Shown: positions 11,190 through 23,745, numbered from the stretch's first letter. The stretch is 64,000 nucleotides of DNA from Epiperipatus broadwayi (GCA_028023455.1 JAQFVV010006270.1:3870834-3934833), one strand, 5' to 3'. Notes: generated by a model from the sequence alone, not told the origin. Made by a program: numbers and translations.

Positions 11190-11520
11190 TTCTTATAAAT
11201 ATTATTTAAAAACCAAAATCATATACTGTTTGTTTAGTAACAATTTTTTGTGTAATGGCATCATTTTATTAAGATTGCAAACCACATTTTTTTTTTGATT
11301 GGGAATGTTGTTCTTAAAAGTTGTTAGTATGAAAGTTATACATATAGTTAATGTCTTTTTATAAATATTATTTAAAAACCAAAATCATTTACTGAATATT
11401 TAGCGCATTTTTTTGTGTAATGCCATCATTTCATTAAGATCACAAATCACTTTTTTTTTATTTCAAATGTCATTCTTAAAAGTTGTTAGTGTCCAAGTAA
11501 TACATATTTGAATACCTTGT
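11190..11520. repeat. tandem duplication, 166-bp unit, two copies
   Basis: TTATAAATATTATTTAAAAA CCAAAATCAT begins at 11193 and again at 11359. Both copies continue through TTTTGTGTAATG-CATCATTT, ATTAAGAT and TTCTTAAAAGTTGTTAGT. The second copy has drifted moderately. A fainter third relative may lie at 12360-12470. Confidence 0.75.
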
Positions 11521-11585
11521 TCAAAATTATACATTTCTTATTGAAAATGATAAATATGCTTATTATGTTTTTACTTTTATTTTTA

Positions 11586-11838
11586 GTCCTGCAACACGGA
11601 GCGTGTATTAGAGCTACTGCACCTGTTCACATTCATATCAAACTCCCGATAACTTTGTAAATCTTGCCAAAATACTATATACAAGATCAGTGTACACATT
11701 TTTTTTGCCAAAAAAAGTTGTGTACAAGATCCATGTACATGTTATTTTTGTCAGATCCCAAGATTACAAAGTTATCAGTGGATAGATACAAATGTGAACA
11801 GATGCAGTAGGTCTAATACATGCTCAGTGTTGCAGTTC
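11586..11838. mobile_element. MITE with about 80-bp terminal inverted repeats
   Basis: The left arm 11586-11667 and right arm 11759-11838 are inverted copies: TGCAACAC ... GTGTATTAGA ... CTACTGCA ... TGTTCACATT ... GATAACTTTGTAA against its reverse complement, with about 80-85 percent identity by eye. The short interior holds two GTGTACA-type motifs and no coding sequence. The target duplication is unclear, so the superfamily cannot be assigned. Confidence 0.75.
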
Positions 11839-11849
11839 TACTACCAAAT

Positions 11850-13190
11850 TCAATTTAAAACATTTTTTCCTCATAAATCTTAAAATAATTAATTTTTTAA
11901 AAAAACTGGGTATAGAAGCAGTTATTTGAAAGCCAAAAATAATTAAAAATCCTAAACAGGTCCCCTAGGATACATACGTATTCATTTAAAAACAAAATAA
12001 TATATAAAAATAAATCATTATATATATACAAACACTTATAATGAGAGACATATCTGTACTAATCAAAATAATTAGAAAAACCAGACAGAAGTTCCCAGAA
12101 TTGATTTGACATTGTTATTTAAAAAAAACACTCAAGAATTGTATGTTTTTTTTCTTTCTGCACGTATTTTTTAAAATAAACTTCCTGGGGAGTTTGCAGA
12201 TTTTTTTTTCACAGTCAAACTTAGAAAATTGCTCAAAAAATGGATCATTTCCTTTAACAAAATTAATATTTTCCTGATGATCACAAATTCGTGTAAGCCT
12301 TCAATGATGATCTACTTTCATTTGATATACAATTCCATAAACTTTTTTAGTTTTTCATTTAGTAAACTGTTATTTAATCCATTTTTACCAGTTCATTTGT
12401 TAATGATTTTTTCCTTTTTTGTGAAATTTTATCATTTCCAATGAAGTCACAAATCGTTGATGCTAAAAATTTGTTTGAAAGTGTGATCACCCTTTTCAAT
12501 CAAAAGTTTTGGTTAACATGATAAACTATTAATTTCATCATGTTAGCACTTTCCAGTGTATTTTTATATTTTTAAACCTGTAGCAATTTTGAAAATAATA
12601 AAATCAACTATTGAATGCAGAAAAGCATTTAAAACAGATTTTTAACTTGTAAATTATCTTGTAGCTCCTTGTGAAAATTCCCAAGTGAAGATACTTTTTG
12701 CCTGAATAAACCAACAGATATTCAAAAGTGTAAGAGATCTTGATCCAGACAATTATTCCATTATTTGCATAATGCTATCTTTTCTTCCAAGTTAATTTAA
12801 AAGTTCAATGGTAAAAACTTATTATAAATCTTAAAAACTTTATAAAATTTTACTATTCCTTAGTAAATCCTGATAGTAGTCTTGGATATTCCTAAATAAT
12901 GAATAATATTGGCATTTTGTTTGCCCTTTTAAAAGCTTTTATTTAAATTGCAATATCTGCTTGTTGGTTTGTTACTTTGTAAACATTTTAAGTTAGAATA
13001 AAAATTTTAAATTGAGATTTAATATATATATAAATTCAATATAATTTGTTAAACTTTTGTACATTTGATATAAATCACTGGCAATTCAATATGACACTAA
13101 AATATTTAAGTGAGATTCTTTAATTTCTTAAATCCAAAGGAATGGGAAAATGCAATTTCAAATATTTCAACAATAAATTTAAAATACATT
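11850..13190. other. AT-rich DNA, no feature recognised
   Basis: No repeat boundary, domain or RNA motif is recognised here apart from weak echoes of the 11.2-11.5 kb unit. Confidence 0.5.
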
Positions 13191-13209
13191 TATATCACTT
13201 TAATAAGTT

Positions 13210-13645
13210 CTCGGTAATTTACACAAAAGAACAGTATATATATTTAAAAACCATTACTTTAAAAAAATATTTTAGCATTTTAAAATTGAAATAAAAACAA
13301 ATTTTGATTATAAAAGTTTATTTTTAAAAAAGTATGCAGCATTTTCATTTTGACTGTAAAAGTTGATTTTTTAAAATCATTTTTCAAATAAACAAATTAT
13401 ATTGTAAACAATTTTTCATCTGTGTGACTTTATTTTCAAATATTATGCAGATTGTTACATTTTCTATGGTACATAAAAGAGAGCAGTGTATATATATTTT
13501 GAAAGGCTGATATTTGACTGTAATCTTTGATTGTAAAAGTTCATTTTTTCAGAGTGATATTTTTTCTTTTGATTTGAAAAATTGATTTTTAAAAACGTTT
13601 TTGAAATATATAAATGTATATTGCAAATGATTTTTATTTAATATG
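13210..13645. repeat. degenerate direct duplication, about 265-bp offset
   Basis: AAAGA-CAGT-TATATATATTT, TTTGATTATAAAAGTT and ATTGCAAA/ATTGTAAA...ATTTTT patterns recur in the same order in 13225-13420 and 13485-13645. Similarity is low enough that chance A/T matching contributes. Confidence 0.4.
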
Positions 13646-13649
13646 CATG

Positions 13650-15550
13650 ATTTTAATTTTCAAGCATTGAGAAGACTTTAGAATAATTGTAAAAAATATA
13701 AGAATGCTAAAAAATTAAAAAGATATAAAAAATATTTATAACAAATGCTTTTATTTATCACGGCAACTAAAAAACAAGTTACCATAGTAAATAATAGTAC
13801 TCATTATAAATATTTTTATATCTATTATTTCATTATATAATTTCTATTTTTAAATTTAAGTTGTAACTACAGTGCTTTTTTTAACTAGTTCGGTGTAATT
13901 CCCTGTCTATCACGCTTTGAATAAAACATTCCTCCATATTGCAATATTTTATTTTTATAATTAAATCTTTTTTCTATATTTTATATATAAAAAATTATAT
14001 TTAGTATATTTAAGTTTTCAAGTGATTATAATTTAAAAAATTAACATTTATCAAATATGAAAATAATTATTTAAATGAAGTTCTTACCTATAACAATGGA
14101 GCACACAGCCATTGGCTATAATTTACATATTCAAAAAATTAAAAGAACAAAATATTAGATTTTAGAATTTTATGTTATTAAAGAATAATATACATAGGAT
14201 TAATTATCATCAAAGTAAGAAAAAATTCTAAAAGCTAATAAGTTATTTATTATTAAAGTTTAGAATATTTTATTTACTATTTTCACAAAACTTTTTCTTT
14301 ATTCCAGTAGAAACTACTTCCAGTTGCCATATCAAACTTTCTAAAAGTTGCCTTTTTTAAAAAATAAAATGTTTTCAAAAACAACCTCCTATTAATTAAA
14401 TAGTTTTTGATTTAACAATAAGTTTTTGCAAAAAGATTGCACCATAATCATTAATTTTTCATGTAAATCAATTATTCACAATCACTTTTTTTTTACAAAT
14501 CTGCCCTATTCAATTATTTAACCCCAGGCTAAACAATCTAAACCACCCAGCCAATCACAAATTCATATTTCTAAGCCACCTCCTTCATAGCTTTGTCATA
14601 ATAATAAGGTACTGTCAATCACACAAAGTCTATATAATGCTAACATCTTCAGGTTTTTTTAATACCTTAAAATTATAGCAACAGAGAAAAGAACAATAGC
14701 AAACCTCAACCAATGTAATATATGTTATAGATATGCTTTAAAACATTAGAAAAGATAATGATTGCAGCACCATTGTAATGCTTAAAATGTCAAAAATCAG
14801 AGTGGAATTACTATTTAGCCATCAAACTAATTAAGAGTTGATAGTATCAAAAATTTAATGCACTAGAAAAACTATCAGTAATATCAAAAATATTGTCTCT
14901 ATTTCTATTTCTAATTGTTATTCATACAGAAGCCTATAAATAAATATTCACTCATCATTCTCACATGTTGTTCCACAATTGTTCAATCATGATTCTGTAA
15001 TAATAGAAAAGAAGATGAGAAGAATAATGACACCCCACCTCACCTGTATTTAATTTGGTTTTAAAAATATTTTCTACATTTATTTAATAATTTTGTTTTT
15101 TTAAAAAAAAAAATGGAATATTTTCATTCAATTTTAGTCATTAGAAAAATATATGCAGTTTATTATTTTGATTTTTTAGTTATATTAAATTATTTTTCTT
15201 AAAAAATTTAAGCCTGTACAATAAACCATTATTTTTTTTAAAAAAAAGTCATACTTCTCACTAAATAAAAAACAATCTACACATCTTCAGTTTGTACACA
15301 AAATTGAGATGATAGTTATTAATACCTTTCTCCTTCTTCTCATAATCAAACGATATATTTTCCATTTATTTTTAAAATACCAATTTACTTAAAATTTATA
15401 TTCTTCAACAATATATTTCATCTTATTCTTATTAAAAATATACATAAACTTTAGAAAACATTCACAATATAAAACTTTCCAATGAGATCATAAATTTTTT
15501 TTGTTACAATCACTAATCAAATAAAAAAATTGTAATCATAATATCTGACA
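13650..15550. other. AT-rich DNA, no feature recognised
   Basis: Nothing recognised beyond homopolymers. The 14480-14640 stretch is slightly richer in C but carries no motif I can identify. Confidence 0.5.
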
Positions 15551-15559
15551 ATTTAGTTT

Positions 15560-16035
15560 AAAAAGAACGAAAGCAGATAGAAACCGATTCCTAATTTGCA
15601 TGAGAGTAGTATAGTGAAAATTAAACGACAGAAATATTCATTAAATAGGTAATAATATCATCTGATGAATAATTAATAAAAATTATTAATATTTCCGTGA
15701 AGTGGTTTGTATTTCCCACCTATATATAATGAACAATGATAAAGATATGTGTAGAAAATGTGATCAGGGCCAAATGTTTATTACACCCCTCCACAAGGTA
15801 GGTGGATAAAGACCAGTCCTTACCTTGCATGCGAGTAGTGAAGTGAAAATTAAACTACAGAAATATTATTCATTAAAGGAAAAATCTATAATTTAATGAA
15901 TGAATAATAAAAATTATTAATAAACTTACATCAAGTGTTGCATCAAAGTTGTGAGGACAGAAAGTTTGACCCATCAATTAGAAACTGTAGTATTTCCCCA
16001 ACTAAATATAATGAACAGTGATAAAGATATGTGTC
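15560..16035. repeat. direct duplication of about 190-230 bp
   Basis: 15590-15750 and 15825-16035 share, in order, TTGCATG-GAGTAGT, GTGAAAATTAAAC-ACAGAAATATT, AATAATAAAAATTATTAATA and GTATTTCCC...TATAATGAACA-TGATAAAG plus ATATGTGT. The second copy has an extra insertion of about 50 bp. A non-coding segmental repeat. Confidence 0.75.
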
Positions 16036-16039
16036 AGGG

Positions 16040-18340
16040 AATTTCTAGTCTAGTTTAATCGTGTTTCCCTTGAAATATGCAATTTTTAATACAATAATTT
16101 CTGCCAAAATTAATGAAGTTTTTAAAAAGTGCATTTCACTTCTCATTATAGGATTTTCAATGATTATTTACACATGCATACAAAAGAATTTCAAGCCAAA
16201 AAAAGATTTCTGCATAACAATCCTATTACTTCCTCCATATCCCCAGCAAGGCCTAAGCATTTAATGCTCTCTAGTATTTTGTACAAAAGTCTACAATGAC
16301 TGATTTATCAACCATCTTAGAAGCCACGGTGTGTCCAGAACTTACCTACTGAATGAATTTGTGTTTAGAATAATGTGCAAAAGCCGTCCTCCACCCCCCC
16401 AATATATATCTAATAATTGCAGGCTCTCTATATTTTAGCATTATGCATACTTCCAGGATCTATTCCATTCTCTAACATGTGATAATATTTTGAAGGATTT
16501 TAGCAAAGATATTATCTTCATTTGAAACTTTTCCCTTTGAAAATGGTTATTTTTTCCAGTAATTATAGCTATGTGATTGACGAGATTTTCAGTGTTTAAA
16601 CATTTTCTCTAGCAGCAGTTCTAAGATTGCATTATCACAAATGTGTCCATTAATTATTTGAATATTTTCTTAATTTTAATTGTAATACAGATTTTGCAAA
16701 TAAAAAATTGATCTTAAAAGTAAAATTAATCGAGTTTTCTTTCAAAAAAATATATATGTTTAAGGTTTAATATTATTGATGATTGGGGCATAATCTAAAT
16801 CACTGTCCATCATGTGTTAGATGTGTGCGACTTTAATTGCCTATGACATCAGTGAGCTTATTTAGAATAACTACGATGACCCTCCTCCCATAGAATTAGT
16901 AATTTTATCAGAATCATGACCAGCACATTAAGAATCCAGGTACTAATGAATTCTCACCCCCCATGTAATCAGACAAATTTTAGTGCAGAATCTGTTACAA
17001 TTTTGTTTTAATTTGAATATCAAAGAAAATATTGATTATGCATATTTTGACTTTGAGACAAACTTCAAGAACATGATGGTCTGATATAAAGATAACAATT
17101 TGCCAAAGCATGTTGAAATGAAACTGCAAGCATGCTTTAACTAATTAATCATTTCTATGCTTTCTATGATTGAACTGACTTTTGCATAGAATTAGAAATA
17201 TATGCTCTAAAATTTCAATACGTCCTAAAAAACTATGAAGTTTGTTTGACTTAATAATTGTTTTTATTATTTCTTCTTCCACTGAGTCATATCTATTAAC
17301 TCCTTGGTAGATGGGTCTTCATGCTTATAACAAATGTTTTTTTTTCTTTTTGCTATGATGTTCCATTTAAATTTGTTTACGAAGACCATAAACTTTAAAA
17401 AGAAAACAGATATGATTGGTCCGTTTTTTACTGTTAGAAACTGCCAAGATATAATAGCTAATTAACTCTATTAACACCACCTGCAACTTTTCTCATACTC
17501 CTTCAATCTCCACTCATTTCTATTAATATACTCCCTAAATTCCTACCAACATTAACAGCCTCTTCTTAAATATCCACATTATTTAAAAATATGCTTGAGA
17601 TTTTTTTTCTATTTTATTATTATACAAATATTTCCATTTACCTGTATTCTGTTTATTCAGCCTTTCTCTATTTTTCAATAATCTTTCCCTTGAAACAAAT
17701 TATTGTTCGGATCATTATCATATACATATATACAATAGAAAACATTTGTCTTGAGATGAGTTTTATGGAGCAATTTGTATTTTTCCAATGTCTTGTGTTG
17801 ATTGTTTATAAAGTAAAAAGAAGAATGTTTAATAATGTTATTAAAATGTATGTAGTTATCGATACAGCATGAAAGAAATTATATACCTAAAGTTTAATAT
17901 GTTCTAATAATTTATAAAGTTATATATTTTTCATTTTTAAATTTAATTAAAGTGTATATCATTGAGAAAATAATTTAATATCTCAAATATAAAGAATAAT
18001 TGTTTGATGTTTGAGAATGTTAAGATAATTAGAATAGTATCTAGATTAGAGGGCTTTGAAATGCAAAGCCAATAATCAGAGTTGATTGTAATTTATAGAT
18101 ATAAATAAAATAATAACACTTGGATATTAAGTGCAGAAAACCAAGCCGCCCAAGCTGACTGGTTTGGTCAAAATACATATAGATGTCTTGCAATTATTAT
18201 TTACAAAGTAAAAAATATGATTACTATATTAAAACAAATTATTATACATAAAATCCCTATTCTCTCTGTTCTCTGATTGGTGAATATATGTTTCACACAC
18301 ATGTTCAAATTTATAACCAATTTTTAAAAAATATTATGTA
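16040..18340. other. AT-rich DNA, no feature recognised
   Basis: Short open stretches here (for example near 17600-17870) are rich in Phe, Ile, Tyr and Leu as expected from A/T composition. They show no domain. Confidence 0.5.
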
Positions 18341-18360
18341 TGTGTGAAGAAAGTAATTCC

Positions 18361-18720
18361 GCCATTAATAAAAAATGTTCAAAAAAATCAGTACGTGTTT
18401 TTAACTACTGAAGTATAATATTTAAATCATAAAGAAAATGTGATTATAGTACATAAATTCATGTTTGAAATATGATATTTAGTGAGGAGAAAAAATAGAA
18501 GCTATAATCCCATATTTACATTTATTTTCATTAGCGTATTATTACATTTATGCGAAATCGTCATTAATAAAAAATGCCTGGAAAAAAAATCAGTACATAT
18601 GCTTTTAACTACAGAGGTATAGTATTTAAATCACTAAGAAAATGTGAATATAGTATATAAATTCATGTTTGTAATGTGATATTTAGTAAGGAAAAAAATA
18701 GATGCTAAAATACCATATTT
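18361..18720. repeat. tandem duplication, about 199-bp unit
   Basis: CATTAATAAAAAATG begins at 18363 and at 18562. The following about 155 bases match well (ATCAGTAC, TTTTAACTAC, ATAGTA, AAATTCATGTTTG, GATATTTAGT). Two units, roughly 85-90 percent identical by eye over the matched part. Confidence 0.8.
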
Positions 18721-18724
18721 TGGT

Positions 18725-19650
18725 TAGTGCATAATTGAAATCAAAACAAAGACTTTCGGGCTGGTATACAATTCTCACATTTATTTACATAATATTAAAA
18801 TCTTTTATTTAAATCACATTAAATCTTAAAAAAAATTTGTTAAAACAACCAATTAAAAAAAAAAACCACAGCCTATTTAGGCCAGGTACATCTGGTTTTT
18901 CACATTTTTCTTACTGATTTATTCTTCCTTGTCAATCAACATTATATTTATCCTCCTATCCCATGCTCCACAACTACTTATTTCTAAAATTTTATTTTGC
19001 TTTGTTTGCCACTTCCTAAACATATATAATTTTTAAAAAAAACGTCAACCAACCTACAGAATTTTATCATCTTTTTAATCCATTTTATCACTATCCTTTT
19101 CCACATTATTTAATTAAAAAATTTCTCCACAATGCACCAATCTACCAATATCTATTCTATATATATAAAATAATAAAGTGAAACAAGAATAGTACCAAAT
19201 GATGTACTTGTTAAAAATCCCAGATGTAAATTGGTAATAAGCAACTAAAATGGCCGTCCTTATAAAAAAAAAAAAAAAAGAACACTGTTGTTAAAAATCT
19301 GTCAGAAAAGAGTATCTGTAGTAAAAAATATTGTATTCTGAAAAAGTATTAATTATTTATTTAACAATAAACTTGCTCTGGTGCAATTAAATATATGTTA
19401 AAAAAAAAAAATTATTCTATGAAATAATTATGGACTTATTTAATGCAGGGAAAATAAAATTCTAATTTCCCTCATAGAGGAGTAATATTTTATTATGAAT
19501 ATTTTTGGTGATTCTTTTATAAGATTCTAATATATATGATTTCAGAATTAAGTGTGGGTAAAATAAAAATTTTAAGTAGAAATATGGCATCTGTAATAAA
19601 AAACTATTAATAATTATTTATTTAACAGTAAAATTGTTCTGATTCAATTA
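18725..19650. other. AT-rich DNA, no feature recognised
   Basis: Homopolymer-rich DNA (A16 near 19265). No gene or element identified. Confidence 0.5.
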
Positions 19651-19673
19651 ATAAAAGAATAAAACAATGCCAA

Positions 19674-19764
19674 GTGTTGGTGGCCGAGTGGTTAGCACAG
19701 CTGCCTTACAAGCAGTTGTCCCGGGGTTCGCTTCCCGGCCAACGCTTTGACACATAAAAAAAGA
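19674..19764 (+). mobile_element. tRNA-Gly-like SINE, copy 2 (most tRNA-like)
   Basis: 19674-19745 folds as a 72-nt tRNA-like body. Acceptor GTGTTGG pairs with CCAACGC, the D arm holds TGGCCGAGTGG, and the anticodon arm is GCTGC-CTTACAA-GCAGT. The B box lies in GGGGTTCGCTTCCC. I recall a very similar animal tRNA-Gly(UCC) from general knowledge, with the loop changed so the anticodon position reads TAC. A CACATAAAAAAAG tail follows. AGAATAAAACAATG (19656-19669) recurs with one mismatch at 19764-19777 as a probable target duplication. It is a retroposed copy and not a working tRNA gene. Confidence 0.8.
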
Positions 19765-19779
19765 GAATAAAACAGTGTG

Positions 19780-21380
19780 TGTGTGTGTATGTTAAATAAA
19801 AATAAATTCATAATCAGCATTTTATTTTTTTGCCATTGAAAAAAAAAAGAATGCCAGAATTTAATCAGCGCTGAAAGCTAAGGGACAAAGTCCACTCCTA
19901 TATATATATATTTTAAATTGATTGTTACCTTTTTCCATATAAAAACTTGAAATTTTCCATCTTACATTACTTCCAGTGTATATTTTACAATTTTAGAGTC
20001 TCTCTTTCCCGCATGCATGTACTTCGTTAACATATATCAAGCTTGTCCTATTTCATATTTACTATAAGCCCACAACATATAGCTTATTAAATTTTTCACT
20101 TTTATTCTTTTCTAAAACTTTTTTTTGCTTTCTGTGCAATGGAATATAATGTAAATATTATTAATTTACATGTAATGTATTTGCATAAAACAATCATCTA
20201 CTTTTATTCTTTCTATCAGATATTTTTCAAGAATTCTCTTCATTTTCTCCACTATCTAACCTAAAAAAATTTCCCATCAACCTTTTTTTATTATAATCAT
20301 TTTCTCACAATATATATAGTCCACATTATTTGTTCTCTATTTTTACCAAAATGGCCATATTCTATTAGTAAATATTTTCTTTTACTTTCTAAATTCTGTT
20401 CTTTTATCTCATTTCCAAACATATTTTGTCTAATATTCTATTCTTATTTTTGCATACATATATTGGGTATATTTTGTACATTTTAATACAAGCATTTGCC
20501 AACTTATCTGACATATTTTATAATTAAAAATTATTTTAGCAATTCTATTATTATCCATAAATTGTAATTTCCCAAACATCTGAAATTTGATTTGGGCATA
20601 TCTCAATTGAACTGATGGTTATCCCAGTTCATCTTGTATAGCTTAAATTTCTCCAACTGCACATCTCATTTCTTTTTGAATCTCATCCAACATTGTCAAA
20701 ATTTCCATACGAGAAATTGAGAACAGGTATTTCTTTCCAAAAGATTCTATTTATTCATATCTATTAAAGCAAATAGTTTTTCCTATATGAATACAAGACT
20801 GGCCAATTTTGATTTTTTTAAAAATTGCATTGGCATGGAATTTTGATTTGAGCAATTACAAAATTGTTAATCTAAGTAACATTTTTTTAATTATTGCAAT
20901 AGAATAATAAATGAAAAAATATATCTGCAATAATCTTTTTGCTGCATAATTAAACTAAGGTTGCGAAATAAAAATCTTTAATACTATGTGAATATAAAAA
21001 AACCCATATAAATACTGTGGTCCAAGTAAATAATTAGTAATTTCAAAATAAATAAAAACACTATTTCATGGCCCCTACACAAAACAAAATACAGATAATC
21101 TGCCAATCAGCATCATTTGCAATGAAAGTGCTAAATAAGGAAAGTTAATTCTTACTATAGTTGAATTAGTTAAAGCTTTACTTCATTAGCATATAAAGTT
21201 CGTAATGTATATATGTGCTTTGTGTACAGATAATGAAGCCGATAACAGTAAGTAAAATAAATGATATTCTACAATTTAGTAAGCTGAACACTTTCAGGAG
21301 GATTCATACTCCCATATTCATAGCTACTAGAATGTTGAGAACTATATCAATGTCAATGCAAATGTATGCAAATTAATGTA
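19780..21380. other. AT-rich DNA, no feature recognised
   Basis: A GT microsatellite borders the SINE at about 19773-19788. The 20600-20720 stretch is slightly less AT-rich and could be a fragment of an old LINE on the minus strand, but I cannot support a call. Confidence 0.4.
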
Positions 21381-21386
21381 AAGTGA

Positions 21387-21710
21387 CTACAGATGCCATT
21401 TTTGAGAAAGGGAAAAGCAGGCCTCTCTTCTATTGATTGATCTAAGATCGCTTGCTATGTAGCATGCTTCCCTGACCTTGCCTTTGGTGTCATTTCTCTC
21501 AGAGCAGACAACACTGGCAGTGTTTGATTGGAAATTGTGGCCAGTGATTCTTTCATATTCAGCAAAAATTGAATTACCTTCAAACTTAGTTTTAGTCTTA
21601 TTGTAAAGGTGTCTACGGTGTGCCACTCCAATTGCAATGTTGGTCCTATTTATTAAGCTAATTATATGATGACTGAGTATTGCTGAAATAAACTTTAAAA
21701 TTGCAAACAC
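21387..21710 (-). pseudogene. Penelope-like GIY-YIG endonuclease remnant
   Basis: A 107-codon minus-strand open stretch carries, from about residue 29, H-RRHLYNKTKTKF ... SIFAEYERITGHNF ... KGKVREACYIA ... SINRREACFSLSQKW. This fits the C-terminal half of the GIY-YIG nuclease fused to Penelope-like RTs: R-x3-H, then S-x-A-H-x3-TGH-x-F, then EA-x-I (Glu is the metal ligand), then INR ... S-x-W. The GIY/YIG motif itself is not recognisable just upstream and no RT is present. A stop follows KWHL at 21387. A bacterial-type GIY-YIG origin is unlikely given the similar fragment at 905-1079. Confidence 0.6.
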
Positions 21711-21719
21711 AACTGCACA

Positions 21720-22855
21720 CCTAAACTTTGCAAAAGTACGGCAATGAATTTAAATTTCCAGAAATTAAAATGTGTGCACATAGTACAAATTTACACCAAC
21801 TAGTTACAGAATCTGTTACATTCATTTAAACAAGACCCTGACTAAAATCCAGATGTCATAAACAATTAAGGACGTCTGCTCACCTGACAAATAGTGGTAA
21901 TTTCTTAATCTATTCAATGTACATTTTGTTACTTTTAATCCCCAAATACATACATTAGACTAGTTTTATGCAACATTTTCTCATTTTTTAATCATTAGTC
22001 TCATTTTTTAATTTATTTATTGTCAATATTTTTGATTTTTCTATACAAAATTTAACACCCATCTTTTTTTCCTTTTTAAATTCATATATTCAAAAACATA
22101 TTCATCTTTTCTTTTTCAATGTCAATAAAGGAATATTGCAAATAATATTTACTTTACAGAATCTACAAAGTTGAATTTCTTCTGATATTTATTATTGCAA
22201 CTATTTGCAATATTTAAAGTACTTCTGTATGTCCAGAACAATATTGTCACTAGCTTAATTTTAGTCACCACATATTTTTGCAGATTGATTTAATATCTTC
22301 ATTATTTCCCAAAATATAGATTTCACATACCAAAACAGATTAACTTCTCCAAGCTAATTCTAATCCTCAAACGATCAATTACTTCTATCTTTCCTTTTAC
22401 AATCAAGTCCTTTTTAGCATTTGTCATGATTGACATCAAATTTCAGTGGATTATAGAATAATCTCTCATCTCTAATAAAAGCTATTCTAACAGTCACTCT
22501 AGTTTTTTTTATTTCTGCTTCTATCATTATTACTACTTTCCAAACACTTAAAAATGTTAACCTTCTCTACAACTTCATTTTCAGTGCTCTTCATTAATGT
22601 TTTCATATTGCCATGTAATTTCACTGCTTTGCAGTAATACCAATTCCTGACAAAGAGAAAACTTTATCTCAAGAAATAATTAAAAAAAAAAAAAAAACCT
22701 TTCTTAAAGGCATAACTGAAAAGATTAACTGCAGAAGTCAAAAATATATATAGCAAGATAAGAAAAATAAGTAGACATCTTTAAAAAAAACAATGAACTA
22801 CTTTGACTTGTTAATCTTTAAATTTCATTAAAAATCTGTCTTTTTTTTCACCAAA
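21720..22855. other. AT-rich DNA, no feature recognised
   Basis: Only homopolymers and an A14 run at 22681. No gene seen. Confidence 0.5.
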
Positions 22856-22860
22856 ATCTT

Positions 22861-22972
22861 GCGTTGTTAGCCGAGAGGTATCGCAGCCGCCATGCAAGCA
22901 AGAAGTTGGTTGCAGACGGTTGTGGGTTCGCGTCCCGGCCGATGCTATGACATATGAAAAAAAAAAAAAGAT
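22861..22972 (+). mobile_element. tRNA-Gly-like SINE, copy 3
   Basis: Body 22861-22945 has GCGTTGT (5') against CCGATGC (3'), an A box (TAGCCGAGAGGT) and a B box (GGGTTCGCGTCCC). It has the same TATGACA linker as copies 1 and 4 and a long A tract. The anticodon region is expanded (GTTGGTTGCAGACGGTTG), so it cannot be a tRNA. No clear target duplication. Confidence 0.8.
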
Positions 22973-23228
22973 TCTATTGTTTCGGGTAATAAATAATGGT
23001 TTGAGTCATGTGTTTATTATTACAGATCTTGTACCCTACTTCAAAAATATATAAAATGAATTGTAAACATTTCTCTCTCACCGCACACACATTTTTATCC
23101 TGATTTTATTTCTTTACTTTGAAAAGAAATAAAAATCAAGCAAGAAATTATTTAATTGCTAAAAAAAATATTTTTTCCAAGAAATGACAGAAAGTATTTC
23201 TTTTGGGATCAAAAAATTGGACTATTCT

Positions 23229-23669
23229 TCTACAGTACAATAAAGGTTATAATATATAGGGTATATGAGCACAGACTTTCACATGACCCATCACTCTCCA
23301 CTCTATCTCATAACACTGATACACTTCAACACTTATATGTCAAAAAGCTAAATAATCACCAATATACATATTTCAATCATCAGTTGGTCCAGATTATCAT
23401 CTCTACACATATATGCAATAAGTGCTCAGATATATATATATATTAAGATAGCCAATCTTCATACTTTAATAGACAGGCTTCAATCCTCTCCACACTCCAA
23501 CTCTTCAATCGTCCATCCAATTAAAAATCTGATGGATCGCTCAAAGGCCACCCTGAGGCCGAGATTCTCGTCATACCCATATTGACATAAAGACAATTTG
23601 ACCCCTCATATACAGGACATAATCCATTTAATACATATACGAGGGATGGGCAGACATCTCTACTATGTA
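23229..23669 (-). mobile_element. hammerhead/tRNA-like repeat (retrozyme-like), near full length
   Basis: Read on the minus strand this matches the 50058-50485 copy along its whole length. In order: a 5' GTCTGCCCATC block, GGATTATGTCCTGTA, a variable middle, TATGAAGATTGGCTATCTTA, a hammerhead region (23351-23398) and a tRNA-like segment ending AAGTCTGTGCTCATATACCC in place of the B box. A tail ending TGTACTGTAGAA closes it. About 440 bp and non-coding. The 3' end of a second copy in the same orientation abuts its 5' side at 23670, giving a head-to-tail arrangement with a 464-bp period. Confidence 0.75.
23351..23398 (-). ncRNA. hammerhead ribozyme motif lacking stem II
   Basis: Minus strand: GATAATC-TGGA-CCAA, CTGATGA, TT, GAAA, TATGTATA, TTGG-TGATTATT. 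Both conserved core boxes (CUGAUGA and GAAA) and both parts of stem I (CCAA/UUGG and the outer AUAAUC/GAUUAU) are present. The stem II hairpin found in the 50-kb copies is reduced to two bases, so this copy is almost surely inactive. Confidence 0.65.
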
Positions 23670-23745
23670 ATAACTGAAATACAGGCTTATTATATACCTA
23701 TATCAATATATGTTAATATATAGAGTATATGAGCACAGACTTAGA
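23670..23745 (-). mobile_element. 3' end of a second hammerhead-repeat copy
   Basis: Minus strand: AAGTCTGTGCTCATATACTC, then TATATTGATATAGG ... CCTGTATTTCAGTTATTA. It matches the corresponding tail at 34553-34625. It lies immediately upstream, in transcript sense, of the 5' end of the near full-length copy. Confidence 0.65.

Noticed and set aside
15660-15705. CTGATGA at 15663 as another hammerhead
   Set aside because: No GAAA box follows at the right distance and no stem I pairing is found.
20580-20740. Possible LINE ORF1 fragment on the minus strand
   Set aside because: A broken frame of about 30-40 residues with Glu/Met-rich composition only; not enough to support a call.
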